DNA from: an uncultured Oscillospiraceae bacterium
GTDB taxonomy: Bacteria; Bacillota; Clostridia; Oscillospirales; Oscillospiraceae
Assembly (NCBI GenBank): GCA_902497145.1
Contig: CABVDR010000001.1
Location: forward strand, 91,110-155,109
DNA length: 64,000 nucleotides
Direction: 5' to 3'
Part shown: positions 9,155-16,798 of the stretch, piece by piece
Layout: each line of letters starts with the position of its first letter
Numbering within the stretch: position 1 is the first letter of the stretch
Made by a program: the position numbers and the translations under genes
The notes under the pieces: model-generated
Told to the model about the DNA's origin: nothing
The model's database searches: none
The model's input: the letters and a program-made list of their open reading frames with translations, nothing else

Positions 9155-9234
9155 GAAAGGTTATGGGAGTTTTGCGGCACAGATCCTTGGAAAAGGGAGC
9201 GGGGAACATTCAGCAGGATCAGAGCCGGAGTGCC

Positions 9235-12200
9235 TCATGGGTTGACAAAGGCGTCCAGGCTGCAGAGCACCGTGGCGCCAGTTGCCCGGGTCAGGGTGCC
9301 CTCACCGTCAAACGCACCATGCTCATTGCCGGCAAGCAGCCCGGCTGCATAGCAGGTGGCTACGGCGGTCTGGTACTGGGCGGGGACCGAGCTCCAGTCC
9401 AAAATGCGGTTTTTTGCGCTGTCGACTCCCGTGATTTTCCCAAGCAGCCCCTTGTCCGAGAGCAGATTGTACATCATCTGGGCCATGTCGTAGCGGGATA
9501 CGCTTTGGTCAATCTGGGCGGTCCAACCTCCGGATTGCTGGTGGGAGGTCCCGACCGCGGTGCCCTCTACCAAGCCGTTGGTCAGAGCTACATCACAGTA
9601 GGGCATCCACCACTGGCCTCCGGTATCTCCCTTCCAGGCTTCCAGATCATCGTTGAAGAAAACCCGGGTCAGCATGGTCAGGAATTGGGAGTTGCTTAAA
9701 GAAGCCGAGGGAGAATATTGGCCGTTTCCTGTTCCGGCCACCCAGCCCAGCTTGGCTGCCTTGCTGACATAAGGGTAGGCCCAGTGGGTGGTGGGCAGAT
9801 CAGAGAAGGTCTGCTCCGGCTCTGTGGGGGTACTGCCTCCAGACTGGGCGGGAAGCCGGACATGATCCATCAGCTTGGTTAATGTGGTCACTTCTTCGGG
9901 GGCGATGGAGACAGAGATCCCTGTTGTTCCTCTGTAATTGCTGCCGATGGTCCACAGGGAGCCGTCCCGTTTGAGAACCCGGGTGCCGGATACCACGGCG
10001 GCCACGTTGGTGGTTACCGGCTTGGGCGTGTTCTGGCAGGGGGTCGACAACCATCCGCCCACGCTGTTTCCACCGGCAAAGCCCAGCTGATTGTCGTCAT
10101 TGTTGCCCCAGCCGTAAAGCGTGCCGTCCGCAGTAATGGCAAAGGAGGAGACGTCAGACTCGGCATAGATAACGTCGTCCAGAATTTTGACGGGAACCGT
10201 CTGATAGGGGTTATCCTGGCCCTGCTGGGCGTTGCTCTGGCCGCCATTTCCCACTTGGCCGTACTCGTTGCTGCCCCAGGACCAGAGAGAACCGTCCTGC
10301 TTGATTACCAGGGTGTTTTGATAAGACAGGGAGAAGGCGGCCACGCCGTCCATCACCTTGGTAAGGGGGATGCTGTAATACGATCCGCCGTTCTGAAGAT
10401 CCGTCTTCTCTCCAGTCAGGTTTCCGTGGTTGGTGATGCCGCAGGCCCAGAGAGAGCCGTCCTCCTTCAACGCCATCCAACTGACGCTGGTGGCCTTAAA
10501 CTGTTTTACCCCGGTGAGAAGTGGAATGGCCGATTCCGGGGGAACGTAGCCGGTCTTGGAGACCAGGCCGGGGGTAAAGTCCGTGTTTGATAGATAGCCC
10601 CAGAGCAGGAGGGTGCCGTCGGTGGTCAGCGCCATGCTCCACCGGGTTTCGGATTCATCCCGGTAGGCCTGCTTCACATGATCCATAACCTTTACGGGCG
10701 TGTTGCGTACAACGTAGTCGTCGCTGGAGATCCAGCCGGAGTTGTCCACCTTGGTGGGGTCCAGCTCATAGCCCCAGAACCACAGGGATTGGTCCTCCTT
10801 AATGCCCCAGTTGCTACCGGCGGCCTGGAATCCCTGGCTCAGCTGGACGGGGGTATCCTGGTAGAGCAGACCAAACTCATCCGTCTTGTTTCCGTGCCCC
10901 ATTAGGTCGGTAGAGAAGCCCCAGCCCCAGAGGGTACCGTCCTCCTTTACCGCAGTGGTGGGGGTAATGGTGGAGGGGGCCAGCATCAGGCTGACATCCC
11001 AGGTCTCAGAGGAGCCAGGATCCACAGGGGGTTCCGGCTGCACAGGCTCCTCCGGGTCGGGATCTGGCTGTACAGGCTCCTCTGGGTCGGGATCTGGCTG
11101 CACAGGCTGACTGGATCCGCCCGCCGGAGTGGCGGTCACGCCGGAGGCGTCCAAGGTATAAAACACCGGGGCGGAGTTGTCGGTGGTGTACCAAACTGTT
11201 TTCCCATGATAGTAGATGGGAGCGCAGTCAGACAGGGAGGCGGAGGCGGTATGGATGGTGCCGGGCCAGCCTGCCTTGTCGTAGGAGAGATAGTACAGGG
11301 TGTCGCTGATGGTATAGCCGTTCTTTCCGTTCCACAGCAGATAGCCGCCGTCGGACCCAGTAGGAGCCAGCTGGGGTGTGGTGGAACCGGTGCTGCCGTT
11401 GATCTTAAATTGACGGCCCTCTCCGGTGGCAATGTCCATCATCTGGAGATAGACAGTCCGATCACCGCTGCCCGAGCCAGTCCCGTTGTAGTTGAAGGCG
11501 AAGATGTAGCTCTCACCGGTCTCAGCCAGACCGCCGATGGAGGCCCCGGTGGCATTGTTGCCGGAGCTGCCGCCGAAGTCTATGAGATTCATCCGGCTGC
11601 ACCAGGTGCCCCACTGCTGGCCGGTAAATGTTCCGGTGGAGGCGTTGGCGTAGTACTTACGGAAGGCCACACCCCGGGTGGGATTGGCGTCGCCGTGGTC
11701 CAGAGTGACGGGGTAGCCGTCCCGGTCAATGAGAATGAACTGATTGAAGGAGTGGCTCACATAGCCGCTCTCTGTCCAGGCAATCGCGGCGAAGGAGTCG
11801 GTTACCGACATGTCGCTTTGTCGAACCACAAACATCAGATTAGCCTGGTGGTTGAGCCCGTCGGTATAGGTATACATGGTGTGGCAGGTGCGGATATACA
11901 GATACCCGCTGTCCTCATCCATGCGCAGAGAGCCAGCGTCAAAGGGGGTGACTGTGTTGGCTCCCCGCAGGCTGGCCTGGCCCAGACGCTGCCAGTCCTT
12001 GGAGTACTTGACCACCCGGATCACTTCTGTGCTGTTGCTCTCGCTGGGATTTTCCTGCCCAAAGACAAAGAAGTTGTAGTCTTTTCCAGCAAAAAATCCG
12101 CCCCAGATGGACAGCTCCATGGGGATGGTCCGGCTGTTGAGAAGCTGGAAGGAAGAGGAGTAGTCCTCCGCCACAATGGTGCCGTTAATGTACTCCACCC

Positions 12201-12384
12201 GGGTCAGACCGCCATCCTCATTCTCAAACAGGTAGGAGTTGACGGGTTTGCCATAGGTGGTATAGTCCTGGGCGTTGATGTTGCTGGAGACGGCAGGCGT
12301 TTCTCCCGCCGCCGAAGCTGGTACTGAAAGGAAAGAAATCGCTGCTGTCAGTACCAGGAGCAGGGATAACAATCGTCTTTTCAT
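9235..12384 (-). CDS. Secreted RCC1-like repeat protein with C-terminal SLH domains (1049 aa)
   Basis: A Sec signal peptide (MKRRLLSLLLVLTAA... ending PASAAG, about 26 aa) leads into a 380-residue beta-rich domain, a Pro/Asp/Glu linker made of PDPDPEEPVQ repeats (about 430-455), a region of RCC1-type blades (repeats of the form DGTLWGWG and WGSNEYGQVGNG, about 465-845), and a C-terminal S-layer homology region (FSDLPTTHWAYPYVSKAAKL, about 860 onward) with a second degenerate copy. SLH units bind pyruvylated wall polymers, so it should be displayed on the cell surface. Ligand or partner unknown. It is divergent from the membrane-anchored sigma factor gene, which may control it. A good AGGAGAAACGTACG site precedes the ATG. 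Confidence 0.88.
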   Translation of the reverse strand: MKRRLLSLLLVLTAAISFLSVPASAAGETPAVSSNINAQDYTTYGKPVNSYLFENEDGGLTRVEYINGTIVAEDYSSSFQLLNSRTIPMELSIWGGFFAGKDYNFFVFGQENPSESNSTEVIRVVKYSKDWQRLGQASLRGANTVTPFDAGSLRMDEDSGYLYIRTCHTMYTYTDGLNHQANLMFVVRQSDMSVTDSFAAIAWTESGYVSHSFNQFILIDRDGYPVTLDHGDANPTRGVAFRKYYANASTGTFTGQQWGTWCSRMNLIDFGGSSGNNATGASIGGLAETGESYIFAFNYNGTGSGSGDRTVYLQMMDIATGEGRQFKINGSTGSTTPQLAPTGSDGGYLLWNGKNGYTISDTLYYLSYDKAGWPGTIHTASASLSDCAPIYYHGKTVWYTTDNSAPVFYTLDASGVTATPAGGSSQPVQPDPDPEEPVQPDPDPEEPVQPEPPVDPGSSETWDVSLMLAPSTITPTTAVKEDGTLWGWGFSTDLMGHGNKTDEFGLLYQDTPVQLSQGFQAAGSNWGIKEDQSLWFWGYELDPTKVDNSGWISSDDYVVRNTPVKVMDHVKQAYRDESETRWSMALTTDGTLLLWGYLSNTDFTPGLVSKTGYVPPESAIPLLTGVKQFKATSVSWMALKEDGSLWACGITNHGNLTGEKTDLQNGGSYYSIPLTKVMDGVAAFSLSYQNTLVIKQDGSLWSWGSNEYGQVGNGGQSNAQQGQDNPYQTVPVKILDDVIYAESDVSSFAITADGTLYGWGNNDDNQLGFAGGNSVGGWLSTPCQNTPKPVTTNVAAVVSGTRVLKRDGSLWTIGSNYRGTTGISVSIAPEEVTTLTKLMDHVRLPAQSGGSTPTEPEQTFSDLPTTHWAYPYVSKAAKLGWVAGTGNGQYSPSASLSNSQFLTMLTRVFFNDDLEAWKGDTGGQWWMPYCDVALTNGLVEGTAVGTSHQQSGGWTAQIDQSVSRYDMAQMMYNLLSDKGLLGKITGVDSAKNRILDWSSVPAQYQTAVATCYAAGLLAGNEHGAFDGEGTLTRATGATVLCSLDAFVNP
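11041..11100 (-). repeat. Two 30-bp tandem repeats encoding the PDPDPEEPVQ linker
   Basis: Two nearly identical 30-bp units (one differing at two bases), each encoding ten linker residues, with a partial third unit. This is a likely site of length change by slippage between strains. Confidence 0.85.
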
Positions 12385-12491
12385 CGTACGTTTCTCCTTC
12401 CTAAATCAGTTATATCAGGGTTATCACAGGAATGGACCACGAGCTGCCTGCTTTGACCTGCGTCAATGATTCACCTCCTCAGCTGTCCAAG

Positions 12492-12520
12492 TTGACAAGA
12501 GTGCCTTTTCACAGTACAGT
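12492..12520 (+). promoter_or_regulatory. Sigma-A-type promoter for the fused sigma factor gene
   Basis: TTGACA, 17-bp spacer, TACAGT, ending about 70 bases before the ATG. This is a consensus -35 and a moderate -10. Confidence 0.6.
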
Positions 12521-12590
12521 ATAGCACAGAAGGTAGGTTTCTCGGCGTTTAAAATGTATAAAACTCACAAAAGGATAGAGGCACAGAGAA

Positions 12591-14291
12591 ATGGAAAGAA
12601 GTAGTGTAGCCAATCTGATTTCAGGCTGTCTGGCGGGCGACAAAGAGGCCAGGGAAGCGCTGGTGCTGGCGGTCCAAAATCGTGTGTTCTACCATTGCAG
12701 GAAAATGCTGAAGGACGAGGATGACGCATTGGATGCCACCCAGGAGATCCTGATTGCCATGCTGACCAAGCTGGACACCCTGAAGGAGCCGGCGGCGTTT
12801 TGGGGCTGGTTGAGCGCGATGACCGCCAACTACTGCCGCAATGTCCTCAGACGGGGAAACCGGGAGATACAGATCCCCGAGGATGAGGAAGGCAACAGCA
12901 TGCTGGATACCTTTGAGACCCTGGACGAACAAGCCATCCCCGACAAGGCGTTGGACAGTGAGGAGAGCCGCCGGATGATCATGGATCTGATTGATGGACT
13001 TCCCGAGGCCCAGCGCCTGTGCGTGCTGATGTACTACTACGATGAGATGGGCGTCAAGGACATCGCCGCCGCTCTGGAGACGTCGGAGGGGACAATTAAA
13101 AGCCGGCTCAATTATGCCAGAAAAGCCATCAAGGAAGGTGTGGACCGCTATGCGGCTCAGGGCGTGAAGCTCTACGGCCTTGCTCCGCTGCCCTTTTTGG
13201 CCTATATTCTCAAGCAGGACGCCCTATGGAGCGGCATGACCGCCGCGCAGAGTGCCGTCTGTGCCAAGGCAGCGCTGGCAGGAAGCTCTGCCGCTCTGGC
13301 CGGTGGGGCTGCGGTCGGTGGGAGTGCCGCGGGGGCAGGCGCCGCCGCAACCGGAACAACGGCTGGCGCGGCGGGAGCCGCCGCCTCCACCGGTACAGCT
13401 GGAAATAACCTGACTGCCGTATTTTTGGCACACAAGGGCGTGAGTGCAGCGGTGGCTGGTCTGGTGTTGACCGGTGCCATCGGAGGCGCGGTACTTCTCT
13501 CGCCCCCTGAGCAGCCTGCACAGGAGACTCAGCCCCCGGCTGTGGAGGTGGTGCAGCCGAACGCCCAGCCTGAGCCGGCGGTGGAACCGGAGCCGGAACT
13601 ACCCCAAGAACCGGAACCTCAACCGCAGCCGGAACTGCCGCAAGAGCCGGAACCGGAGCCGGAGACGGTAACAGAACCGCAGCCGGAACCAGTGACACAG
13701 CCTGAACCGCAGCCCCAATCCCCCCCTCAGATCCAAATGCGGTTCTATGAGCATACCGGCCCTTATGGAAGAAGCTTCGGCTTTCCTATTTCCTCTATGG
13801 GTGGGGCTAACACAAAGATGAACGAGATCGTGTATACCTCTTCTAATCCCTCTGTGGCGGAGGTCACACAGACAGGTACGGTTGTTCTTCTCAGTCCCGG
13901 AACGGCTACGATTACGGCAACATTCCCGGCTGATGACAATTATCAAATCCAGCTGCCTGTTACAGTAGAGAACCGCTATTTATGGGAATATAAATTTTCA
14001 CAAGATCCGCTGACGCTTTCTGTCGGCAGCACAGGGTCAAACTACCTTGCACAGCTCAGTTGGAACTCTGCGGATAACCAGATCCTTTCCGTAACGTGGG
14101 AGAGCAGCAACCCCAGTGTAGCCACTGTGACAGACGCCAGTAACACACAAAACGATTTCGTCCAGTGCAAAGTAGAAGGCCGCTCAGCGGGAACAGCAAC
14201 GATTACAGGAAGGGCCACGATCAATTCCGTGACCCCGGTAGGAATGCGGACCATGATGGCTACGATGTCGTTCCAGGTTATTGTGACTTAA
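12591..14291 (+). CDS. ECF-type sigma factor fused to a membrane anchor and extracellular Ig-like domains (566 aa)
   Basis: Residues 1-190 are an ECF sigma factor: region 2 (about 10-75, DALDATQEILIAML) and region 4 (about 128-185, LPEAQRLCVLMYYYDEMGVK, IAAALETSEGTIKSRLNYAR). The same frame continues through an Ala/Gly-rich stretch (220-275), one transmembrane helix (about 285-303, VAGLVLTGAIGGAVLL), a Pro/Glu/Gln spacer of about 75 residues able to cross the wall, and two Big-type immunoglobulin-like domains (VYTSSNPSVAEV, VTWESSNPSVATV). So the sigma part lies in the cytosol and the C-terminus outside. It could be a self-contained envelope sensor, releasing sigma by proteolysis, or a permanently membrane-bound regulator. 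Divergent from the SLH protein gene, its plausible target. Confidence 0.88.
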   Translation: MERSSVANLISGCLAGDKEAREALVLAVQNRVFYHCRKMLKDEDDALDATQEILIAMLTKLDTLKEPAAFWGWLSAMTANYCRNVLRRGNREIQIPEDEEGNSMLDTFETLDEQAIPDKALDSEESRRMIMDLIDGLPEAQRLCVLMYYYDEMGVKDIAAALETSEGTIKSRLNYARKAIKEGVDRYAAQGVKLYGLAPLPFLAYILKQDALWSGMTAAQSAVCAKAALAGSSAALAGGAAVGGSAAGAGAAATGTTAGAAGAAASTGTAGNNLTAVFLAHKGVSAAVAGLVLTGAIGGAVLLSPPEQPAQETQPPAVEVVQPNAQPEPAVEPEPELPQEPEPQPQPELPQEPEPEPETVTEPQPEPVTQPEPQPQSPPQIQMRFYEHTGPYGRSFGFPISSMGGANTKMNEIVYTSSNPSVAEVTQTGTVVLLSPGTATITATFPADDNYQIQLPVTVENRYLWEYKFSQDPLTLSVGSTGSNYLAQLSWNSADNQILSVTWESSNPSVATVTDASNTQNDFVQCKVEGRSAGTATITGRATINSVTPVGMRTMMATMSFQVIVT

Positions 14292-14298
14292 CGGCTCT

Positions 14299-14330
14299 AT
14301 ATCCCCCTGCTGCGGCAGGGGGATATTTTA
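14299..14330 (+). terminator. Intrinsic terminator of the fused sigma gene
   Basis: 12-bp perfect stem ATATCCCCCTGC/GCAGGGGGATAT with a TGCG loop followed by TTTT. Confidence 0.88.
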
Positions 14331-14363
14331 TGGCCTGAACGATATGTGCCGGGGCGGTATGGG

Positions 14364-14798
14364 TTATTTGGTTAAGTTCTTGTAGGTGAGTTCCGGCTTT
14401 TTAACCAGTTCCGGATTTGTTTTTCTTACCTTGTTCTTATAGCGAATATCGGATACAAGAAGCACCAGATAAAGGGGCACGACGAACCATGCCAAGCAGA
14501 AGGCAACCGCAATGGAAATCAGCAAAACGGCCAGTGCATTGGAGCCACGGTTCATGTGGATCACAATGTCCCAGTGCGGCCCCAACATGCGTGTAAAAAT
14601 GCCCATACACAAAAGAAAGGTGAAGTACACAGCAGGGCTGTACATCTGCATGGCAAATGTATCATGTACCGGGCCATAGATCGAAAACAATACGCACGCC
14701 AACAGCAGCAGGGGACAAATCTTGTGCATTTTACGCAGACGGAACAAAGGGTTGGTGCCGTCCTCACCGTAGTACCAATGCTGAAAATTCGCAATCAT
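14364..14798 (-). CDS. Hypothetical multi-pass membrane protein (144 aa)
   Basis: Not recognised. Three to four hydrophobic helices are visible (ICPLLLLACVLFSIYG, VYFTFLLCMGIF, ALAVLLISIAVAFCLAWFV, LYLVLLV), with a Lys/Arg-rich C-terminal tail that is probably cytosolic. GAGGA lies about 9 bases upstream of the ATG. It stands alone between the sigma factor gene (convergent) and the lipoprotein gene (same strand, separated by about 90 bases). Confidence 0.7.
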   Translation of the reverse strand: MIANFQHWYYGEDGTNPLFRLRKMHKICPLLLLACVLFSIYGPVHDTFAMQMYSPAVYFTFLLCMGIFTRMLGPHWDIVIHMNRGSNALAVLLISIAVAFCLAWFVVPLYLVLLVSDIRYKNKVRKTNPELVKKPELTYKNLTK

Positions 14799-14886
14799 AA
14801 TAATGGGTCCTCCTCATTTCTTTTTGATGTTTTTGGGGAAACTTCCCCGTTCTAAGAATAAAGAAACAACGCCGCTTCCTTTGGTT

Positions 14887-15036
14887 TTATGAAGAAGAGA
14901 AAATTTTTTCTTTTTTTAGTCTCGCCATCAGAGCCTGGATCTGCCTGCCGCTCAGCACAGTTTGGGCTGCATCCTCCTCCAGACAGGCCCGGATCAGGTC
15001 GTACCAGGTCCTGACCGGCTCACGCTGGCAGCTCAT
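14887..15036 (-). CDS. Possible 49-aa protein overlapping the lipoprotein stop
   Basis: A 49-codon frame, containing VRTWYDLIRACLEEDAAQ and a basic tail ARLKKEKIF, starts at an ATG that overlaps the end of the upstream lipoprotein by 17 bases. It looks amphipathic-helical. No own ribosome site is visible, so it would need translational coupling; alternatively it is a relic of a longer C-terminus lost by frameshift, or not coding. Confidence 0.3.
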   Translation of the reverse strand: MSCQREPVRTWYDLIRACLEEDAAQTVLSGRQIQALMARLKKEKIFSSS

Positions 15037-16558
15037 AGCCAAGGAGCTGGAAAAATGGCTCCTCTTGCGTGCCCACATTGCGCAGGCGAAGGGTACTGGT
15101 GCGGCCTGTGTCATCCGACCACATTGGCAGGAACGTGAAGCGCGCTGTATAGGTGCCGTCGTAGTTGTAAATCAGGCTGAGCTGATAGCCGTCGGGGGAG
15201 ATCCCAGGGCCGCCCCGTCCGTTCATATAGATCATGTAATTTTCGCCGTCCCGTTGGGCCATCGGCATACCGCTGACATATTCGTTTGGAACAAAGCTCT
15301 TGTTGTTGAGCCAGGCACGGTCATTGGCGGTGAGATCCAGACCAAACCGCCGCTGGAACGCCGCCTCCAGCTCTGCGGCCGGAATCAAGTTCCACTCATC
15401 CCCGTATGGGATCGTGTGGTCCGCATCCGATGGGAGCCACGGGTCCTCCTGGGAATACCGATGCATCGTCGGGCGAATCTGGAGTGCCGCTACGTAGTCC
15501 TCAAAAGTAGCTTCTTCCGATGTTATTTCCTCGTCGGCACACAGTGCATCATACAAGGCCTGCTGCATAGCGAGGGAAATTTGCCCGTTCAGCTCGGTGC
15601 CGTAAGGAATGGGAGAGAGGGCGGACAGACGATTCAGCAGATCCAGCGCCTGCTGCCCGTCCTTGCCCAATACACGATACTTTGTACGCAGGGCTTCCAG
15701 ATCATCGGCATGTATTGTTTTGTCCTCTTCCGCTGCCTTGCTCATACAGTCCAGCACCACCACATGGGAGGCCTCACCGGGCAGTGCCGTATCCTCCACG
15801 ACATAAGCCATCTGGTGGTTTACCATGGTCCCTGACGGGATCATATCGCTTACCACCAGGTAACGGTTTCCGCCCAGCGGCTCTACGCTGATAAGATCAG
15901 GCTCGCTGTATGGGAGTGTAGCGGTCAGACCGGTTACATTTACATAGATATAGCCGTCCTCCCCCTCGTACCAATCCCAGGCCGAAAGGTCATCCCCATA
16001 TTTCTGGAATGCCTGAGCCACAGGGGCCACGGCTCCATCCAGGAAGGGCTGAATGGCCTCCTTTTTCACATAGCAGTAGTTGCCAGGCGGGACGGAGGGG
16101 TCATTGCCCTGCATATTCCAGCAGGATGTCTTTTCCAGAGTTCCGGGAGTATAGAGGATCAGCATACCGATGGCGGCGGGCAGATCTTCCTCCGAGAAGG
16201 GGTCGTAGTGCCCCAGGGAAGAGAGGGAATAAACATAGTGGCAGCGCATTCCCGCATCAGTGAGGGCGGCCAGCTTGTCTGTGCTCAGCTCATTGGGGGT
16301 ATCACAGCGGTAAGTCCCCCGGTCCTCCTCTTGGACCAGCTCCGCTGCCTGGAGCAAAGCCTGCCGGTAAGCATCTTCGTCATCGTAGGTACCGGCTTGC
16401 TCCCACTTCTGGGTCTGTATCGTGAGTTGTTCCAGTTGGCTTAAGGGTTTGTCGGTGGGTTCTCCGCCACTTGCGGAGACCGTGCCGGCAGTGGAAGTGC
16501 ACCCGGAGAGCAGTGTGGCGGCAAAGAGCAGGGCGGCAGAGAGTCGTTTTATTTTCAT
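15020..16558 (-). CDS. Lipoprotein of unknown function (512 aa)
   Basis: The signal sequence ends in the lipobox LLSGC (Cys about 20), so the product is lipid-anchored on the outer face of the membrane. The mature part is acidic, with Trp- and Tyr-rich regions (SAWDWYEGEDGYIYVNVTGL, YQLSLIYNYDGTYTARF) but no motif I can name. A strong AAAGGAGG site precedes the ATG. The small possible reading frame overlaps its end. Confidence 0.78.
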   Translation of the reverse strand: MKIKRLSAALLFAATLLSGCTSTAGTVSASGGEPTDKPLSQLEQLTIQTQKWEQAGTYDDEDAYRQALLQAAELVQEEDRGTYRCDTPNELSTDKLAALTDAGMRCHYVYSLSSLGHYDPFSEEDLPAAIGMLILYTPGTLEKTSCWNMQGNDPSVPPGNYCYVKKEAIQPFLDGAVAPVAQAFQKYGDDLSAWDWYEGEDGYIYVNVTGLTATLPYSEPDLISVEPLGGNRYLVVSDMIPSGTMVNHQMAYVVEDTALPGEASHVVVLDCMSKAAEEDKTIHADDLEALRTKYRVLGKDGQQALDLLNRLSALSPIPYGTELNGQISLAMQQALYDALCADEEITSEEATFEDYVAALQIRPTMHRYSQEDPWLPSDADHTIPYGDEWNLIPAAELEAAFQRRFGLDLTANDRAWLNNKSFVPNEYVSGMPMAQRDGENYMIYMNGRGGPGISPDGYQLSLIYNYDGTYTARFTFLPMWSDDTGRTSTLRLRNVGTQEEPFFQLLGYELPA

Positions 16559-16701
16559 TTTCTTTCCTCCTTTGATTTCCTATCCTTTGGACTCTGAATT
16601 TGGATTACATGGATAAAGAAACAGGAGGAGAGCAATCGGTTTTAAAAAACAAAAAATTTTTCGCAAATTTTAAACGGTTCTTCTTCCAGCCATATAAAAA
16701 T

Positions 16702-16738
16702 ATGGGCAGGGCATCCGTTTACGGGATACCCTGCCCAT
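16702..16738 (-). terminator. Terminator of the hydrogenase-rubrerythrin gene
   Basis: A long stem (ATGGGCAGGG...CCCTGCCCAT with an inner ATCC/GGAT) is followed on the minus strand by ATATTTTTAT. It lies 60 bases past the stop codon. Confidence 0.78.
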
Positions 16739-16798
16739 GGCAGAGGTTCAGATCAATTCGAAAAAGGTTATAAGATGTTGGCCCTGGGTGGCCTTGGA

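Noticed and set aside
11206..12327. 373-codon plus-strand frame opposite the SLH protein
   Set aside because: Gly/Val-rich shadow frame without motifs; the minus-strand frame has signal peptide, RCC1 and SLH features.
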